NCBI GenBank assembly: GCA_022749845.1
Contig: JAKIWX010000010.1
Coordinates: 1 to 36,495, forward strand
Source: Thermoplasmata archaeon
GTDB lineage: Archaea; Thermoplasmatota; Thermoplasmata; Lutacidiplasmatales; UBA184
Reading direction: 5' to 3'
DNA length: 36,495 nt
A model generated the notes under the pieces. That model searched no databases and was not told the DNA's origin. It saw only the letters and a list, made by a program, of their open reading frames with translations. This document shows, piece by piece, positions 23,382-34,760 of this stretch. The position numbers and the translations under genes were made by a program. Numbering within the stretch: position 1 is the first letter of the stretch; the number at the start of each line of letters is the position of its first letter.

Positions 23382-23726
23382 GAGCATCGCGACGCCGTCC
23401 TTCCGCCGGTAGTAGATTCGAGCCTGCTCAAGCCATGAAGGCCTTCCCCTCGCAAGTTCCTCAGAGGTTTCGCACGGGATTGACTCGGCCACGAGGGACC
23501 GATCCGCAAACGCGGCAATCCGCTGCGGGACTCAGCACGCCGGCCCAGCTTCGTCCTATGCCCGTGTCGGGGGGGGCACCGCCCCACCGCGCCTGGCCGC
23601 GGCTCGGAGATTGCAGGGGAGGGTTGGCGGAGCACGTCAGCCGGGCCGTCGCAGAGCGCCGTGGGCCGACCAGGTGGGCGGGTGCGCCGCAAGAACCATG
23701 ACCCCCCCAATCCCGTCTCCCCGGCC
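23382..23726. other. Intergenic region between the MarR and PPOX genes, no gene seen
   Basis: About 345 bases between divergent genes. Open frames here lack domains or starts supported by a promoter. A run of Gs followed by GCACCGCCCC near 23570 could form a weak hairpin. I see no clear TATA-like box close to the PPOX start. Confidence 0.45.
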
Positions 23727-24218
23727 ATGGGAGTTCTGACGGAGGAGATCCAACGATTCGTCCGCGAACAACGACTCGGCTACGTCGCGACGGTATCCGA
23801 GGATGGCTCGCCTAACGTCTCCCCGAAAGGCTCGCTCACGGTCCTCGACGAGAACAACCTCGTGTTCGCCGACATCGAGTCCCCGCACACCGTGCTCAAC
23901 CTCACGCAGAATCCCCGGACCGAGATCAACGTAGTCGACCCGCTCAGCCGGAGGGGGTATCGGTTCCGGGGCAAGGCGACGGTCCTGCACACGGGAACCA
24001 CCTACTGGAAGGTGCTCGAAATGTACCGCAGCGAGGGGGCCGATATCCGAAGGCTCCGCTCGGTCGTTCTGGTAGAGGTGGACCGGGTCGCCCCGCTCGT
24101 CTCCCCCGTCTACGTCCTCGACCTCGACGAGGAGGAGATTCGCGCGCTCTGGCAAGAGTACTACGCGAAGAGCCGCACGCGCACCGTCCTCGACCTCGTC
24201 CCGCCGCGGGATTTCTGA
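23727..24218 (+). CDS. Pyridoxamine 5'-phosphate oxidase (PPOX)-family flavoprotein
   Basis: A 163-residue split-barrel protein. The N-terminus MGVLTEEIQRFVREQRLGYV leads into ATVSEDGSPNVSPKGSL, the usual first hairpin and flavin-phosphate-binding segment of the family. Later come DIESPHTVLNLTQNPRTEI and the barrel-closing RGYRFRGKATVLHTG. These proteins bind FMN or F420 and reduce or oxidise small molecules, and many are of unknown substrate. Residues needed for true PdxH activity cannot be confirmed, so a general flavin or deazaflavin reductase role is more likely. ATG 23727 is chosen because the family begins a few residues before this point; the open frame to 23661 adds a basic stretch without homology. 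Confidence 0.87.
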   Translation: MGVLTEEIQRFVREQRLGYVATVSEDGSPNVSPKGSLTVLDENNLVFADIESPHTVLNLTQNPRTEINVVDPLSRRGYRFRGKATVLHTGTTYWKVLEMYRSEGADIRRLRSVVLVEVDRVAPLVSPVYVLDLDEEEIRALWQEYYAKSRTRTVLDLVPPRDF

Positions 24219-24301
24219 GCGTACGGCGGGCCCTGCGTCCCAGTGTCCAGCGAGCCTGAAGACCCCCGCCGCACTGGGTGCCTCGGGACCGTGCGCGAGC
24301 G

Positions 24302-24745
24302 ATGGGCGGGCTGATCGGGACCGGGGCGCCTTCGCTCTCGGATATCGTCCTCCTCTTCGAACTTACGATCGCCGCGCTTCTCCTCGCGGGGATCTTCGTC
24401 GTCCGTCGGGGCCACGTTCGGGCCCACATGTACCTGCAGAGCTCGGTCGTCCTCGTGAACCTCCCGGTCGTCCTCCTCTGGATGCTCCCGCAGTACCTCT
24501 CTCTCGTCCTGCCGGACCTCCTGAGCGAGTTCTCGAGCCCGAACTACTACGTACCTACCGCCATGCTGATCGCCGGGCTGCTCGCCGAGTCCCTGGGCGT
24601 GTTCATTCTGCTCGTGGCGGGGACGAACCTGATCCCCGAACGGTTCCGGTTCCGCCGCTACAAGCTGTGGATGCGGACCGAAGTGGCCCTCTGGTGGGGG
24701 GTCCTCCTCCTCGGGCTCTCGACCTACTACATCTGGTACGCCTAG
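24302..24745 (+). CDS. Four-helix membrane protein, DUF420-like
   Basis: A 147-residue integral membrane protein with four helices. A HVRAHMYLQSS motif at the start of helix 2 and a late WWGVLLLGLSTYYIWY helix give it a layout like DUF420 proteins, which occur near cytochrome oxidase genes. None of those genes is near here, so this is a resemblance by topology only. ATG 24302 is chosen; a GTG at 24278 would add eight polar residues. It follows the PPOX gene by 83 bases and could be its co-transcribed partner. Role unknown. Confidence 0.7.
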   Translation: MGGLIGTGAPSLSDIVLLFELTIAALLLAGIFVVRRGHVRAHMYLQSSVVLVNLPVVLLWMLPQYLSLVLPDLLSEFSSPNYYVPTAMLIAGLLAESLGVFILLVAGTNLIPERFRFRRYKLWMRTEVALWWGVLLLGLSTYYIWYA

Positions 24746-24776
24746 GTTCCCCACCGGTTCCGAGGGGGGCGGCGGC

Positions 24777-25397
24777 TTAGTTCTTTGCGGATACGCCCAC
24801 GTTGCGGAGCAGGCGTAGGGATTCGGTCTTCGTGACCCACGTCACGCGCAGATACTCCCGCAGGTAACTGTCGGGCACGCCCAGTCTCCGGGCCTCGGCG
24901 ACGGAGAAGGCGTACGCCTCGATCTCGGTAGGCCGGTCGACGTACGGGACCTTGGGCCCGAGCCAGAGTGCCCGCCCCTGCCTTCGCTGCAGAATGTGCA
25001 GGAACTCGTGGATGACGTCCAGGTAGACGTCCATCGAAGGGCTGTTCACGAGATGGGCCCGTGCGACGACGATCTCGTCGTCGGTGCTCTCCACCATACG
25101 GAAGCCCGCGGCTCGGACCTCCGGCGGGGTCGTCGGTGGAGCTACGTACATCCAGCCCGGCCCGTCCACCAGATGGGCCCAGGTGCGCCGCGCGATCCTC
25201 AAGATCGCGGCATCGTCCCCGGGATATTTGCGGAACGGGACCGTTCTCTCGAGTCCGCGGAATACGGTGAGCAGAGGGAATCGCCCCGCCGGGGTGTCGC
25301 GCACGGGGCGGAACTCCCGCGGAGTGGGGTACTTGTCCTTCTTCCGTCGAGCGGAGACCACCGGCGGCAAGGTGCGCCTCGACCGTTCCTTGCTCAT
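24777..25397 (-). CDS. Small HExxH protein, putative zinc metallopeptidase-like
   Basis: A 206-residue soluble protein. VIHEFLHILQ holds HEFLH at 130-134, a HExxH zinc-binding motif. A third ligand may be Glu158 or Glu160 in DRPTEIEAYAF, 24-26 residues later, the spacing of gluzincin-type or minimal metallopeptidases. The N-terminus is basic and probably disordered. I know no named family. If active it would act in the cytoplasm, since no signal peptide is seen. Catalysis is unproven because HExxH occurs by chance. The gene converges with the membrane protein gene, 31 bases apart. Confidence 0.7.
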   Translation of the reverse strand: MSKERSRRTLPPVVSARRKKDKYPTPREFRPVRDTPAGRFPLLTVFRGLERTVPFRKYPGDDAAILRIARRTWAHLVDGPGWMYVAPPTTPPEVRAAGFRMVESTDDEIVVARAHLVNSPSMDVYLDVIHEFLHILQRRQGRALWLGPKVPYVDRPTEIEAYAFSVAEARRLGVPDSYLREYLRVTWVTKTESLRLLRNVGVSAKN

Positions 25398-25475
25398 CGA
25401 GCTACCTTGTCCGCGCGAGACGAGCGCTCGTTCATGAAGTATTCTCGAGCTCTGCGAAGCGCACCCGCGGATTCC

Positions 25476-26414
25476 CTACGGCCACGCCTCGTCGAATCTC
25501 CTCTCCCGCCAATCGATCGCTTCCGGGGCCGGAAGGTCGCGGTCGAGTGTGGGGAGGTTGGCGAGGCGCTTCCCTTCCCAACCGAGGAGGTGGTTCGCGA
25601 GGGCTGATTCCCGGAACTCACGGTCGGGCGAGACCCTTACCTCGAGCTTTCCGTCGAACGTCCAGGCGAACCGGTCGAACAGAGCGTGATGATTCTTGCA
25701 GAGCAGCATGCCGTTTCGGAGGTCGGAGATGACGCCGCCGTCCTGGACCGGAATGATATGGGCGGCCTCGACGCCGACGACCTGACCCTTGACCCGGTAG
25801 CCGACCTGGCACAACGCGCACCGCTCGTGGTAGACGCGGCGGAGGGCCACCGAGAACCTCGAATCTCGCGCGATCCGCAGGGACTCCACCATGCTCGGCC
25901 CGTCCACCTGGAACGGGGAGAAGGTGGGAACGACTTCCTCCGGAATCGGCGCGCTGGTCCAGTCGATGGGCTCTCCCCTGAGCACGAAGTGCTCCCCGTC
26001 GTACGCCTCGACACGGGCTAACCCCAACACATCGTACGCTGTCCGTCCCAGAACGTCGGTGGTCTGGCGGAACACCCCGACGGGGGAACCCGTAGACTTG
26101 CAGGTGAGCAACGCCCGATTGGTGTCGAGAGTAAGATCCGTTTGTCCGTCGCGTCCTTCCGGCGCGTAGAGGAATGTCCAGGACCCGTCAGGTTGGAGGG
26201 ACAGCTCTTTGTCCGGATAGATGCCCCGACGAGTCTGGCGCACCCAGAGAGCCTGCTCGGCTCCTGCGGGCTTGTAGATCCCCTTCTGCCCTTGGAAGCC
26301 CTTGATCTGCCGCTGGAGATCCTCGCTCGTCAATACCTGCCCGTAGAGGTTGCGAATCAGTTGGAGTTGCTCCCGGAGCTTCGGGTCGGAAACCCGCTCG
26401 AGGGCATCTGCCAT
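25476..26414 (-). CDS. HNH endonuclease with an uncharacterised N-terminal domain
   Basis: A 312-residue protein. The C-terminal third is an HNH nuclease: ERCALCQ (Cys199, Cys202), EAAHIIPVQDGG with catalytic-type His219, LRNGMLLCKNHHALFD with Asn234 and His242/243. The layout is that of restriction-type HNH proteins that cut DNA with a metal ion. The N-terminal 180 residues contain ALWVRQTRRGIYPDKELSL and PVGVFRQTT followed by VLGLARVEAYDG. This resembles the modified-base-reading SRA-like part of some restriction enzymes but is not certain. ATG 26414 is chosen because the upstream open frame (to 26621) is low complexity and an AT-rich ACGATACGTT lies about 35 bases before it. It may be a stand-alone defence nuclease; no methyltransferase is adjacent. 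Confidence 0.82.
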   Translation of the reverse strand: MADALERVSDPKLREQLQLIRNLYGQVLTSEDLQRQIKGFQGQKGIYKPAGAEQALWVRQTRRGIYPDKELSLQPDGSWTFLYAPEGRDGQTDLTLDTNRALLTCKSTGSPVGVFRQTTDVLGRTAYDVLGLARVEAYDGEHFVLRGEPIDWTSAPIPEEVVPTFSPFQVDGPSMVESLRIARDSRFSVALRRVYHERCALCQVGYRVKGQVVGVEAAHIIPVQDGGVISDLRNGMLLCKNHHALFDRFAWTFDGKLEVRVSPDREFRESALANHLLGWEGKRLANLPTLDRDLPAPEAIDWRERRFDEAWP

Positions 26415-26627
26415 CGACGCAGGATGGAAAGTTCCGAGATGAACGTATCGTGATGGTACCACCGGTAGCGCTCGCGGCGGGGTCGGAGCTGGCCCCAGGC
26501 GCCCCCAGAGCGTCCGATGGACGTCCTTGCTTCGAGCTACCCAACCCGCCCCTAACCCTGTTGGGCCGCGAGAGCGTGCCTGACCGATTCGACCCGAGAC
26601 GGGACCGCAGTCACCGTTCACTCGCCG

Positions 26628-28697
26628 CTAGGCGTACTCGTGGTTCGCCTCGGGACCCATCAAGCCGAACGCCTCGAACCGGAACGACTGCTTGAGCACG
26701 CTCGCCACGGGAAAGAACGGGATCCAGACGAGCATGTCCCAGCGTCCCATCTTCCCCAGGAAGTAGGCGAGCGGAACCGCCCGGATCGCGAGGGCGAGCA
26801 GCAGCAGGAAGGCGACGTCGATGAGGGCGTGCACGCCGAGCAGGAGGAGCAGCAGCACCAGGAAGACGTAGACGAGGCTGCGCACCCCGGACCTCGCGAA
26901 CGTGAGGAACCAGAGCAGCACGCCGAGCCCGGCGAACTCGGGGGCGTCGCTCACGAGGGACGGGTAGTGCTGGCCGTTCGCCATGAGCATCCCGCGGGCC
27001 CAGCGCACCCGTTGCCGTCGGAGCGCCTCGTAGTCTTCGGGGACGTCCTCGTAGGCGCGCGCGCCGAACTCCATACGCACGCGGTAGCCGAGGCGTTGGA
27101 TGCGCATCGAGAGCTCCGTGTCCTCCCCGTTCCAGGGCACCCATCCGCCGAGGCCGACGAGGTCCTTGCGCCGGAACGCCGAGAAGAGGCCGTCGATCAC
27201 CTCGCCGGAGCGGGCGCCCATGACGGCCGGGCGCTGGAAGTAGTGCCCCCAGGCGATCTCGAGGGCGCGGAGCTTCCGGGTCCAGCCCTTCTTCTGCCGC
27301 GGGTGGATCGACCCTTGCACGCCACCCACCTCCGGGTCCGCGAAGTGCGGGATGATGGCGGCGAAGCCGAGCCGCTCGGAAACGAACGTGTCGGCGTCGA
27401 GGCGGATCACGATCTCCCCCGTGGCGAACGCGAGCGCTCCGTTGAGGCCGTTCGACTTCCCCGCGTGCGGGAGGTCGACGACCATCCCCGTCGCGTGCTG
27501 CAGGCCCTTGATCGCCCGGCGCGCCCGTTCGGAGGTCCGGTCGGTGGAGCCGTCGTTCCCCACGATGATCTCGACCGGACCCGGGTACTTGCCGGCGGCG
27601 AGGTCGGCGTACCGGATCGCCTCGGCGATCCATCGCTCCTCGTTGAACGCGGGCATCAAGATGGAGACCGCGGGGTGGTACTGCGCTACGGAAGGGAGCG
27701 GACGGCGGCGCAGTTGGCGGAAGTACAGGGGACGGTTGAGCGCGATAAACGTCTCGAGCGTGACGAGCGGCAACAGGAGTAGGAGCGTGAACGGTAACAG
27801 GATCGACTCGCTCCCGAGAAAGCTGTCGATGAGCGGGATAGACGCGCCGGCGAGAGCGAGGGCGAGCACCCCCGTCCCGAAGAACTGCGCGAGGGCGCCC
27901 GTGTCCCGGGGGAACCTCGCCTTCACTCGGAGCGGAGTGGGGAGGCTGAGGGTGCAGAAGATGAGTCCCGCCAGGAACACACCCCCGGTCATCGTGCGTA
28001 CCACGATGGCGAGGTTGCGGACGTTCTGGCCCGGGACCGTGAAGAAGACGGCGTCGAGGACCACCTCCACCCCCACGTAGATCAGGATGAGCGCCAGCGC
28101 CCAGGCTCGGCGACCGGCCGGAAGCGGGACGCGCCGGTAGACGAGCCCTCCGGCGATCGCGAGGGCTGCCATGGCGGCGAGGTACATCGGGAAGATGTAA
28201 TCCGGAACGAGCTGCGAGACCGAGTTGACCGCGTACACCCCCGGCCACGGCCCCGGCCAGAACAGCGCCGTCCCGGCGTAGCCGACCAGGTGGTCGTAGG
28301 GGAGGAACAGCTTGGAGAAGAAGGCGAGCTCGAAGGCGGAGAGCACGACGAACGAGAAGCCGAGCACGGCCACGAACCGTCGCGCCCTCGGCAGAGGAGC
28401 GTTGGGGGCAGACCATGCACCGCGCAGCAGGACGGTACGGCTGCCCTCGGCCGAGGAGACCGTGACCGACTCTACCGTCCGGGAATCGCCCGACGTCGGG
28501 TCGGGCAACGTGCTCCCGGGACCGGGCACGTCGTGGACCACCTGAAGTCGAGAGGTGCCCGCCACGGAATTCGAGGGCCGGCGGTGAAGCCAGTCGACCG
28601 TCGCGAAGAGGCCGACCCCCACCGCGAGACCGACGAGCACCCCGCCTAGGGGAATGCCCAGCGTCCTGAGGAGGCTCACCAACGGGTCGAACAGCAT
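26628..28697 (-). CDS. Processive family-2 glycosyltransferase (cellulose/hyaluronan synthase-like)
   Basis: A 689-residue membrane enzyme. An N-terminal region with seven to eight helices (about 1-325) is followed by a cytoplasmic GT-A domain (about 340-590) and four C-terminal helices. Catalytic motifs of processive GT2 enzymes are all present: NDGSTD (381-386), LDADT (433-437, the metal-binding DxD), GED (524-526, catalytic base) and QRVRW (562-566, the Q(Q/R)xRW acceptor motif). It should polymerise a nucleotide-sugar into a beta-linked polysaccharide and pass it through the membrane. The gene follows, by 68 bases and in the same direction, a giant secreted glycoside-hydrolase-like protein, resembling bacterial synthase-hydrolase pairings. 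The sugar cannot be told from sequence. The long N-terminal helical region is unusual for the family. Confidence 0.92.
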   Translation of the reverse strand: MLFDPLVSLLRTLGIPLGGVLVGLAVGVGLFATVDWLHRRPSNSVAGTSRLQVVHDVPGPGSTLPDPTSGDSRTVESVTVSSAEGSRTVLLRGAWSAPNAPLPRARRFVAVLGFSFVVLSAFELAFFSKLFLPYDHLVGYAGTALFWPGPWPGVYAVNSVSQLVPDYIFPMYLAAMAALAIAGGLVYRRVPLPAGRRAWALALILIYVGVEVVLDAVFFTVPGQNVRNLAIVVRTMTGGVFLAGLIFCTLSLPTPLRVKARFPRDTGALAQFFGTGVLALALAGASIPLIDSFLGSESILLPFTLLLLLPLVTLETFIALNRPLYFRQLRRRPLPSVAQYHPAVSILMPAFNEERWIAEAIRYADLAAGKYPGPVEIIVGNDGSTDRTSERARRAIKGLQHATGMVVDLPHAGKSNGLNGALAFATGEIVIRLDADTFVSERLGFAAIIPHFADPEVGGVQGSIHPRQKKGWTRKLRALEIAWGHYFQRPAVMGARSGEVIDGLFSAFRRKDLVGLGGWVPWNGEDTELSMRIQRLGYRVRMEFGARAYEDVPEDYEALRRQRVRWARGMLMANGQHYPSLVSDAPEFAGLGVLLWFLTFARSGVRSLVYVFLVLLLLLLGVHALIDVAFLLLLALAIRAVPLAYFLGKMGRWDMLVWIPFFPVASVLKQSFRFEAFGLMGPEANHEYA

Positions 28698-28765
28698 GTC
28701 GGGCTCTCACCCCACCAAAGGACGGCGCTCGCGCGGTGCGCGCCGGCACCCCGGCATCGTAAGCG

Positions 28766-31700
28766 TCAGCCGTCCCGGTTTCGGAGGAACCGGAACGTGG
28801 CGAATCCGGCGAAGATCGACGCCCCGATCCAGATCGAAGTTCCCAGCGCACCCGACATCAAGGCGGCTACCAACGCGGCCGAGGGCCGGTCGGAGGAGAG
28901 GTCGAATTGGATCATGGTGGGGGAGGCCGGGCCCGCGACGGTCAGCGTGCCGTGGGAAGGGGAGGCAAAGTACCCCGGCGGCGCGTGCACATCGAACGTG
29001 TAGGAACCGTTCGCGGCCAGAAACGACGTGCCGTTCACCGAGGCCATTTCCGTGACATTCCCGAAGCGCACGGACCAGATGGCCGAGGCCCCAGGACCCG
29101 TCGCCTCGAACCAGGCACGGAACTCCTGGAGATTGAAGTAGAGCGGGATCGTCGTCGCCAAACCCCCGACCACGAACCCCCCCGTCCTCGGACTCGCGGA
29201 GAAGTTGGCCGGCAGCGCGATCGAGTAGGAGTACGAGCCGTTGGGGAGCGGCGTCCATACCCACGCCGAGGTCGCCAGGATCGACTGTCCGTTGACCTGC
29301 ACGCTCCAATTCAACCCGTCGCGGGTACCGTTCGCAAGCCACGTCACGCGGTACATCGTCTGCACGAACGGAATGTCGATCGTGAGCGGCCCGCCCCGAA
29401 CGAGGAACGTCTTCACCGGCACGTTCGGGTGGTAGCCGGCGACGTACGCGACCCGATAGGCGTAGGTCCCGTTGATGAGGACGAACATGGGGGAGGAGCC
29501 TACGGCCTGCGAATTGTTCCGGACCGTGACCGACACGGCGAGCGACGCCGGGAGCCCCGAGACGACGAAGGTCACGGGGAACGCGGGCGGAGGAGGAGTG
29601 ATGAGGTCGTAGCGGACCCGAACGACGTTGGACCCGTTGGTGACCGTGAAGCCCCCGTTCCGGGGGATGTTCCGGTACCCAGGGACCGAGCTCAGCGAGA
29701 AGCCGTACGTCCCCGGGGTCTCGTAGACCGTGAGATTGGTGCTGCTCGAGTTGGTGGTAAAGTCGCGGACCGTGACCGACCAGGGAAGGCCGGGCGCCAA
29801 CCCGGACTCGACGACGAGCACCTGCTTTCCGACGACGAACCGTGCCTTCTCGACGATCCGTCCGGTGGGTACGACCGTGATCGTGCGTTCCGCCCCGCTC
29901 TGGTTGCCGGGCCCCCACCCGCTCCATCCGACGAACGCGAACCCTAGCGCGGGAGTGGCGGTGAGGTTGAGCGAGGTGTTGGCGTCCCACCAGCCCACGT
30001 TGGGCAGGACCGTGCCCCCATCGCCCGGCGAGGGAGTGACGTTGACGCGCCACTGGGTCACGAAGTCGATCGTGACGTTCGTGTACGGCCCGCCGATGTA
30101 GGTCGGCGAGGCGACATGGGGCCCGAGCTGCTCGGAGGGGAGGGACTCGTTGCCGCCGATCGGTAACGGGATCCCCGTCGAACCCACGGCGTACCATCCC
30201 GTCGGGAGAAGCAGGGAGATGTTCCCCGCCGTGGTGGTGTAGAAGGTCGGCCCCACGCTCGCGTACCACGGCGTCGGAGCGGGAACACCGCTCTCGAGCA
30301 CCCGCACGTAGACCGCTCCCGACGGGTAGCCCTCGAACAGGACCATGCTCTGCGGCGGGAGGATGTAGGTGCTGGGCAGCCCGCCGGAGAATTCGTGCGG
30401 GACGGGGTTCGGCGTGAACGGCTCGACCCAGGTGGTGCTGTTGAACTGCGTATCGTGGATCGAACCGTTCCAGCTCCACGCCTCGACAGGCGAGCTGTGC
30501 GAACTCCCCGCGAACTGCGGGGCGAAGGAGACGGCGTGCGTGATGTTGTCGTTCACGACGAGGAGGTCCTGTCGTCCCTGATCCTTGGGGGCGAGCGTCG
30601 CGATCGCGTACAGGGTCTTGTCCAAGCCAGGAACGTTGACCGAGAACGCCTGGGGGCCGAGATGGTTCAGGATGCCCGTGTAGAGCGTGTAGTCGACGCG
30701 CGCGTGGCCCGTCGTGTCGAACCACGAGTTCTTGGTCGCGAGCTCGGTCGCGAAGAGGTCGACGTTCGTAACGTTGAGGCTCATCGACTGGGTGAGCAGC
30801 GAGGCAAGGCTCAGCGCCCCGGAGAACCCGATGGCGTACTGCCCGTACGCGGACCACGAAAGCGCGGAGCCGAGTTCACTGATGAACACGGAGACGTTGC
30901 AAGCGTGGCAAGAGGATTGGACGGCCTGGCGCGCGCCGGCGATGCGCAGCGGAATGCCGGCGTCGCTTTGGATGGTCCCGTAGAAGTCGTGGAGGCTACC
31001 GTCGCCGGTCCCGAGCCACCCCGCCGGATACTCGTGGAAGGCCACGGCCTGGATCTTCGGGCCGGTCACGTTGAGGACGCCCGAGATCCACTGCTCGAAG
31101 GTCCAGAATCCGCACGTGCATCCCGAGGCGGGTAGTCCCAGGATCGGGGTCGTGTTGTCGACGGCGCGAATCGCCTTCACGTACGCCAGCACCTCGTGCC
31201 CGAACTGTGTCGGGTCGGGGCCCGGGGTGGACTGGTTTGGCCAGTCCCTCCAGGGGACCTGCCAGTGCGACCAGAGCTCGGGTTCGTTCCCGATCATCCA
31301 GTACGTGGGCACGAAGCTCAGGTTGACTTCGGTGTAGTTCACGATCTGCTCGGCGAGGCCCGGGTTGTCGACCTCCGCGGGGACCTGCACGATGGCGATG
31401 CAGTGGGTCGCCTTGCACATCCGGACGAACTGGACCTCGCTCGTTAGGGCGTGGATGGGGGCCCCGGAGTACGTGTCGTAATGGGTGTCGGTGAGCGGAT
31501 TGTAATCCTCCCCCGCCATCGCGCCGGGCCAGACCAGCACGCGGGCCGGGGTGGCGTTCACCGCGTTCGTTTCCCCCCGGAACATGCGAACCTCGTTGTT
31601 CACCGTCGTGCCCCAGAACTGGTTCGACAGGTTCACCGACGAGGTGTTGACGCCGAGCGTGGTACCGACGGGCGTGAAGGGGGTGGCCCCGGTCAGCTTC

Positions 31701-31921
31701 GCCAGCGCAGGAGGCGAGAAGTCCGAGCTCATCCGAGCGGCGGAACTGGAAGGAGCCGTTAGGGAACTGGGAACCCCAGAGAGAACCATGAGGACGACCA
31801 GTCCGGTAGGGACCCAGCCGATTCCCCGAAGTCTCCGAGAGAGTCCTAGCCTCGAACCCCCTCCTGGCTCAAGGGTCCGAGGAGCCACCCGAAGGCGCTT
31901 CGACCGGCTGGACCTGGCCAT
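28766..31921 (-). CDS. Giant membrane-anchored clan-A glycoside-hydrolase-like surface protein
   Basis: A 1051-residue secreted protein. A signal helix lies at about 37-55. Residues about 85-500 form a TIM-barrel glycoside-hydrolase domain of clan A. It has WMIGNEPE with candidate acid/base Glu213, AFHEYP (His296), and VFISELG with candidate nucleophile Glu349 on the expected later strand. The next part has repeated beta-sandwich modules: one beginning ESGVPAPTPWYASVG, an InlB-type divergent repeat (GWWDANTSLNLTATPALG), ESGLAPGLPWSVTV, FVVSGLPASLAVSVTV, and two more. The C-terminus is one membrane helix and FRFLRNRDG. I associate the ESGL-PW modules with Thermoplasmata surface proteins. The gene precedes the glycosyltransferase, suggesting trimming or remodelling of its product. 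The GH family cannot be named; GH39/79-like enzymes are candidates. Confidence 0.82.
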   Translation of the reverse strand: MARSSRSKRLRVAPRTLEPGGGSRLGLSRRLRGIGWVPTGLVVLMVLSGVPSSLTAPSSSAARMSSDFSPPALAKLTGATPFTPVGTTLGVNTSSVNLSNQFWGTTVNNEVRMFRGETNAVNATPARVLVWPGAMAGEDYNPLTDTHYDTYSGAPIHALTSEVQFVRMCKATHCIAIVQVPAEVDNPGLAEQIVNYTEVNLSFVPTYWMIGNEPELWSHWQVPWRDWPNQSTPGPDPTQFGHEVLAYVKAIRAVDNTTPILGLPASGCTCGFWTFEQWISGVLNVTGPKIQAVAFHEYPAGWLGTGDGSLHDFYGTIQSDAGIPLRIAGARQAVQSSCHACNVSVFISELGSALSWSAYGQYAIGFSGALSLASLLTQSMSLNVTNVDLFATELATKNSWFDTTGHARVDYTLYTGILNHLGPQAFSVNVPGLDKTLYAIATLAPKDQGRQDLLVVNDNITHAVSFAPQFAGSSHSSPVEAWSWNGSIHDTQFNSTTWVEPFTPNPVPHEFSGGLPSTYILPPQSMVLFEGYPSGAVYVRVLESGVPAPTPWYASVGPTFYTTTAGNISLLLPTGWYAVGSTGIPLPIGGNESLPSEQLGPHVASPTYIGGPYTNVTIDFVTQWRVNVTPSPGDGGTVLPNVGWWDANTSLNLTATPALGFAFVGWSGWGPGNQSGAERTITVVPTGRIVEKARFVVGKQVLVVESGLAPGLPWSVTVRDFTTNSSSTNLTVYETPGTYGFSLSSVPGYRNIPRNGGFTVTNGSNVVRVRYDLITPPPPAFPVTFVVSGLPASLAVSVTVRNNSQAVGSSPMFVLINGTYAYRVAYVAGYHPNVPVKTFLVRGGPLTIDIPFVQTMYRVTWLANGTRDGLNWSVQVNGQSILATSAWVWTPLPNGSYSYSIALPANFSASPRTGGFVVGGLATTIPLYFNLQEFRAWFEATGPGASAIWSVRFGNVTEMASVNGTSFLAANGSYTFDVHAPPGYFASPSHGTLTVAGPASPTMIQFDLSSDRPSAALVAALMSGALGTSIWIGASIFAGFATFRFLRNRDG

Positions 31922-32148
31922 GGCGTCGGCGCACGAACCAGCCCCACATCAGCCTTGGCGGCGGGGCTGTTTCCGTAGCGTATCGATGGCCGAAGCTTGT
32001 CCCGTCGGAATCGGGGTCCTCCGTGCCGTGTGGGACGGGGACGGCGGTGAGGGGCGAAGGACCGCGTAGATCGCCCGCAGACCAGGGTTCTCACCCCTTG
32101 GTCCGGTGCCGGGGGGACGAGGTTAGGGATACTTCGCGTCCGCGTCCG

Positions 32149-34653
<2,505 letters not shown>

Positions 34654-34687
34654 CGTCTCTCCCTCGGTACCAACCCGTCCCTTCGCA

Positions 34688-34710
34688 GGAGTTCGGCCCG
34701 GGATTTGAAC
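34688..34710 (-). other. tRNA 3'-end-like fragment (possible attachment-site remnant)
   Basis: The minus strand reads GTTCAAATCCCGGGCCGAAC followed by TCC, which looks like a T-loop, T-stem and acceptor 3' strand. Thirteen bases (GTTCAAATCCCGG) are identical to the tRNA-Glu gene at 1742-1816. The 5' T-stem strand does not pair and no acceptor or anticodon arm lies upstream, so it is not a tRNA gene. Integrating elements often copy this portion of a tRNA; it lies 35 bases from the transferred-looking UvrA-like gene. Confidence 0.35.
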
Positions 34711-34739
34711 GGTAGGGTTGGGCTCAGCGGAGAGTGGGA

Positions 34740-34760
34740 CAACTGGATTCAGATCCGTTG
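34740..34760. repeat. Short inverted repeat, 8-pair hairpin
   Basis: The arms are CAAC plus GGAT and ATCC plus GTTG, with a single unpaired T after the first CAAC and a TCAG loop. It lies about 90 bases upstream of the UvrA-like start. It could be an operator for a dimeric regulator or an RNA hairpin; nothing decides between them. Confidence 0.4.
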
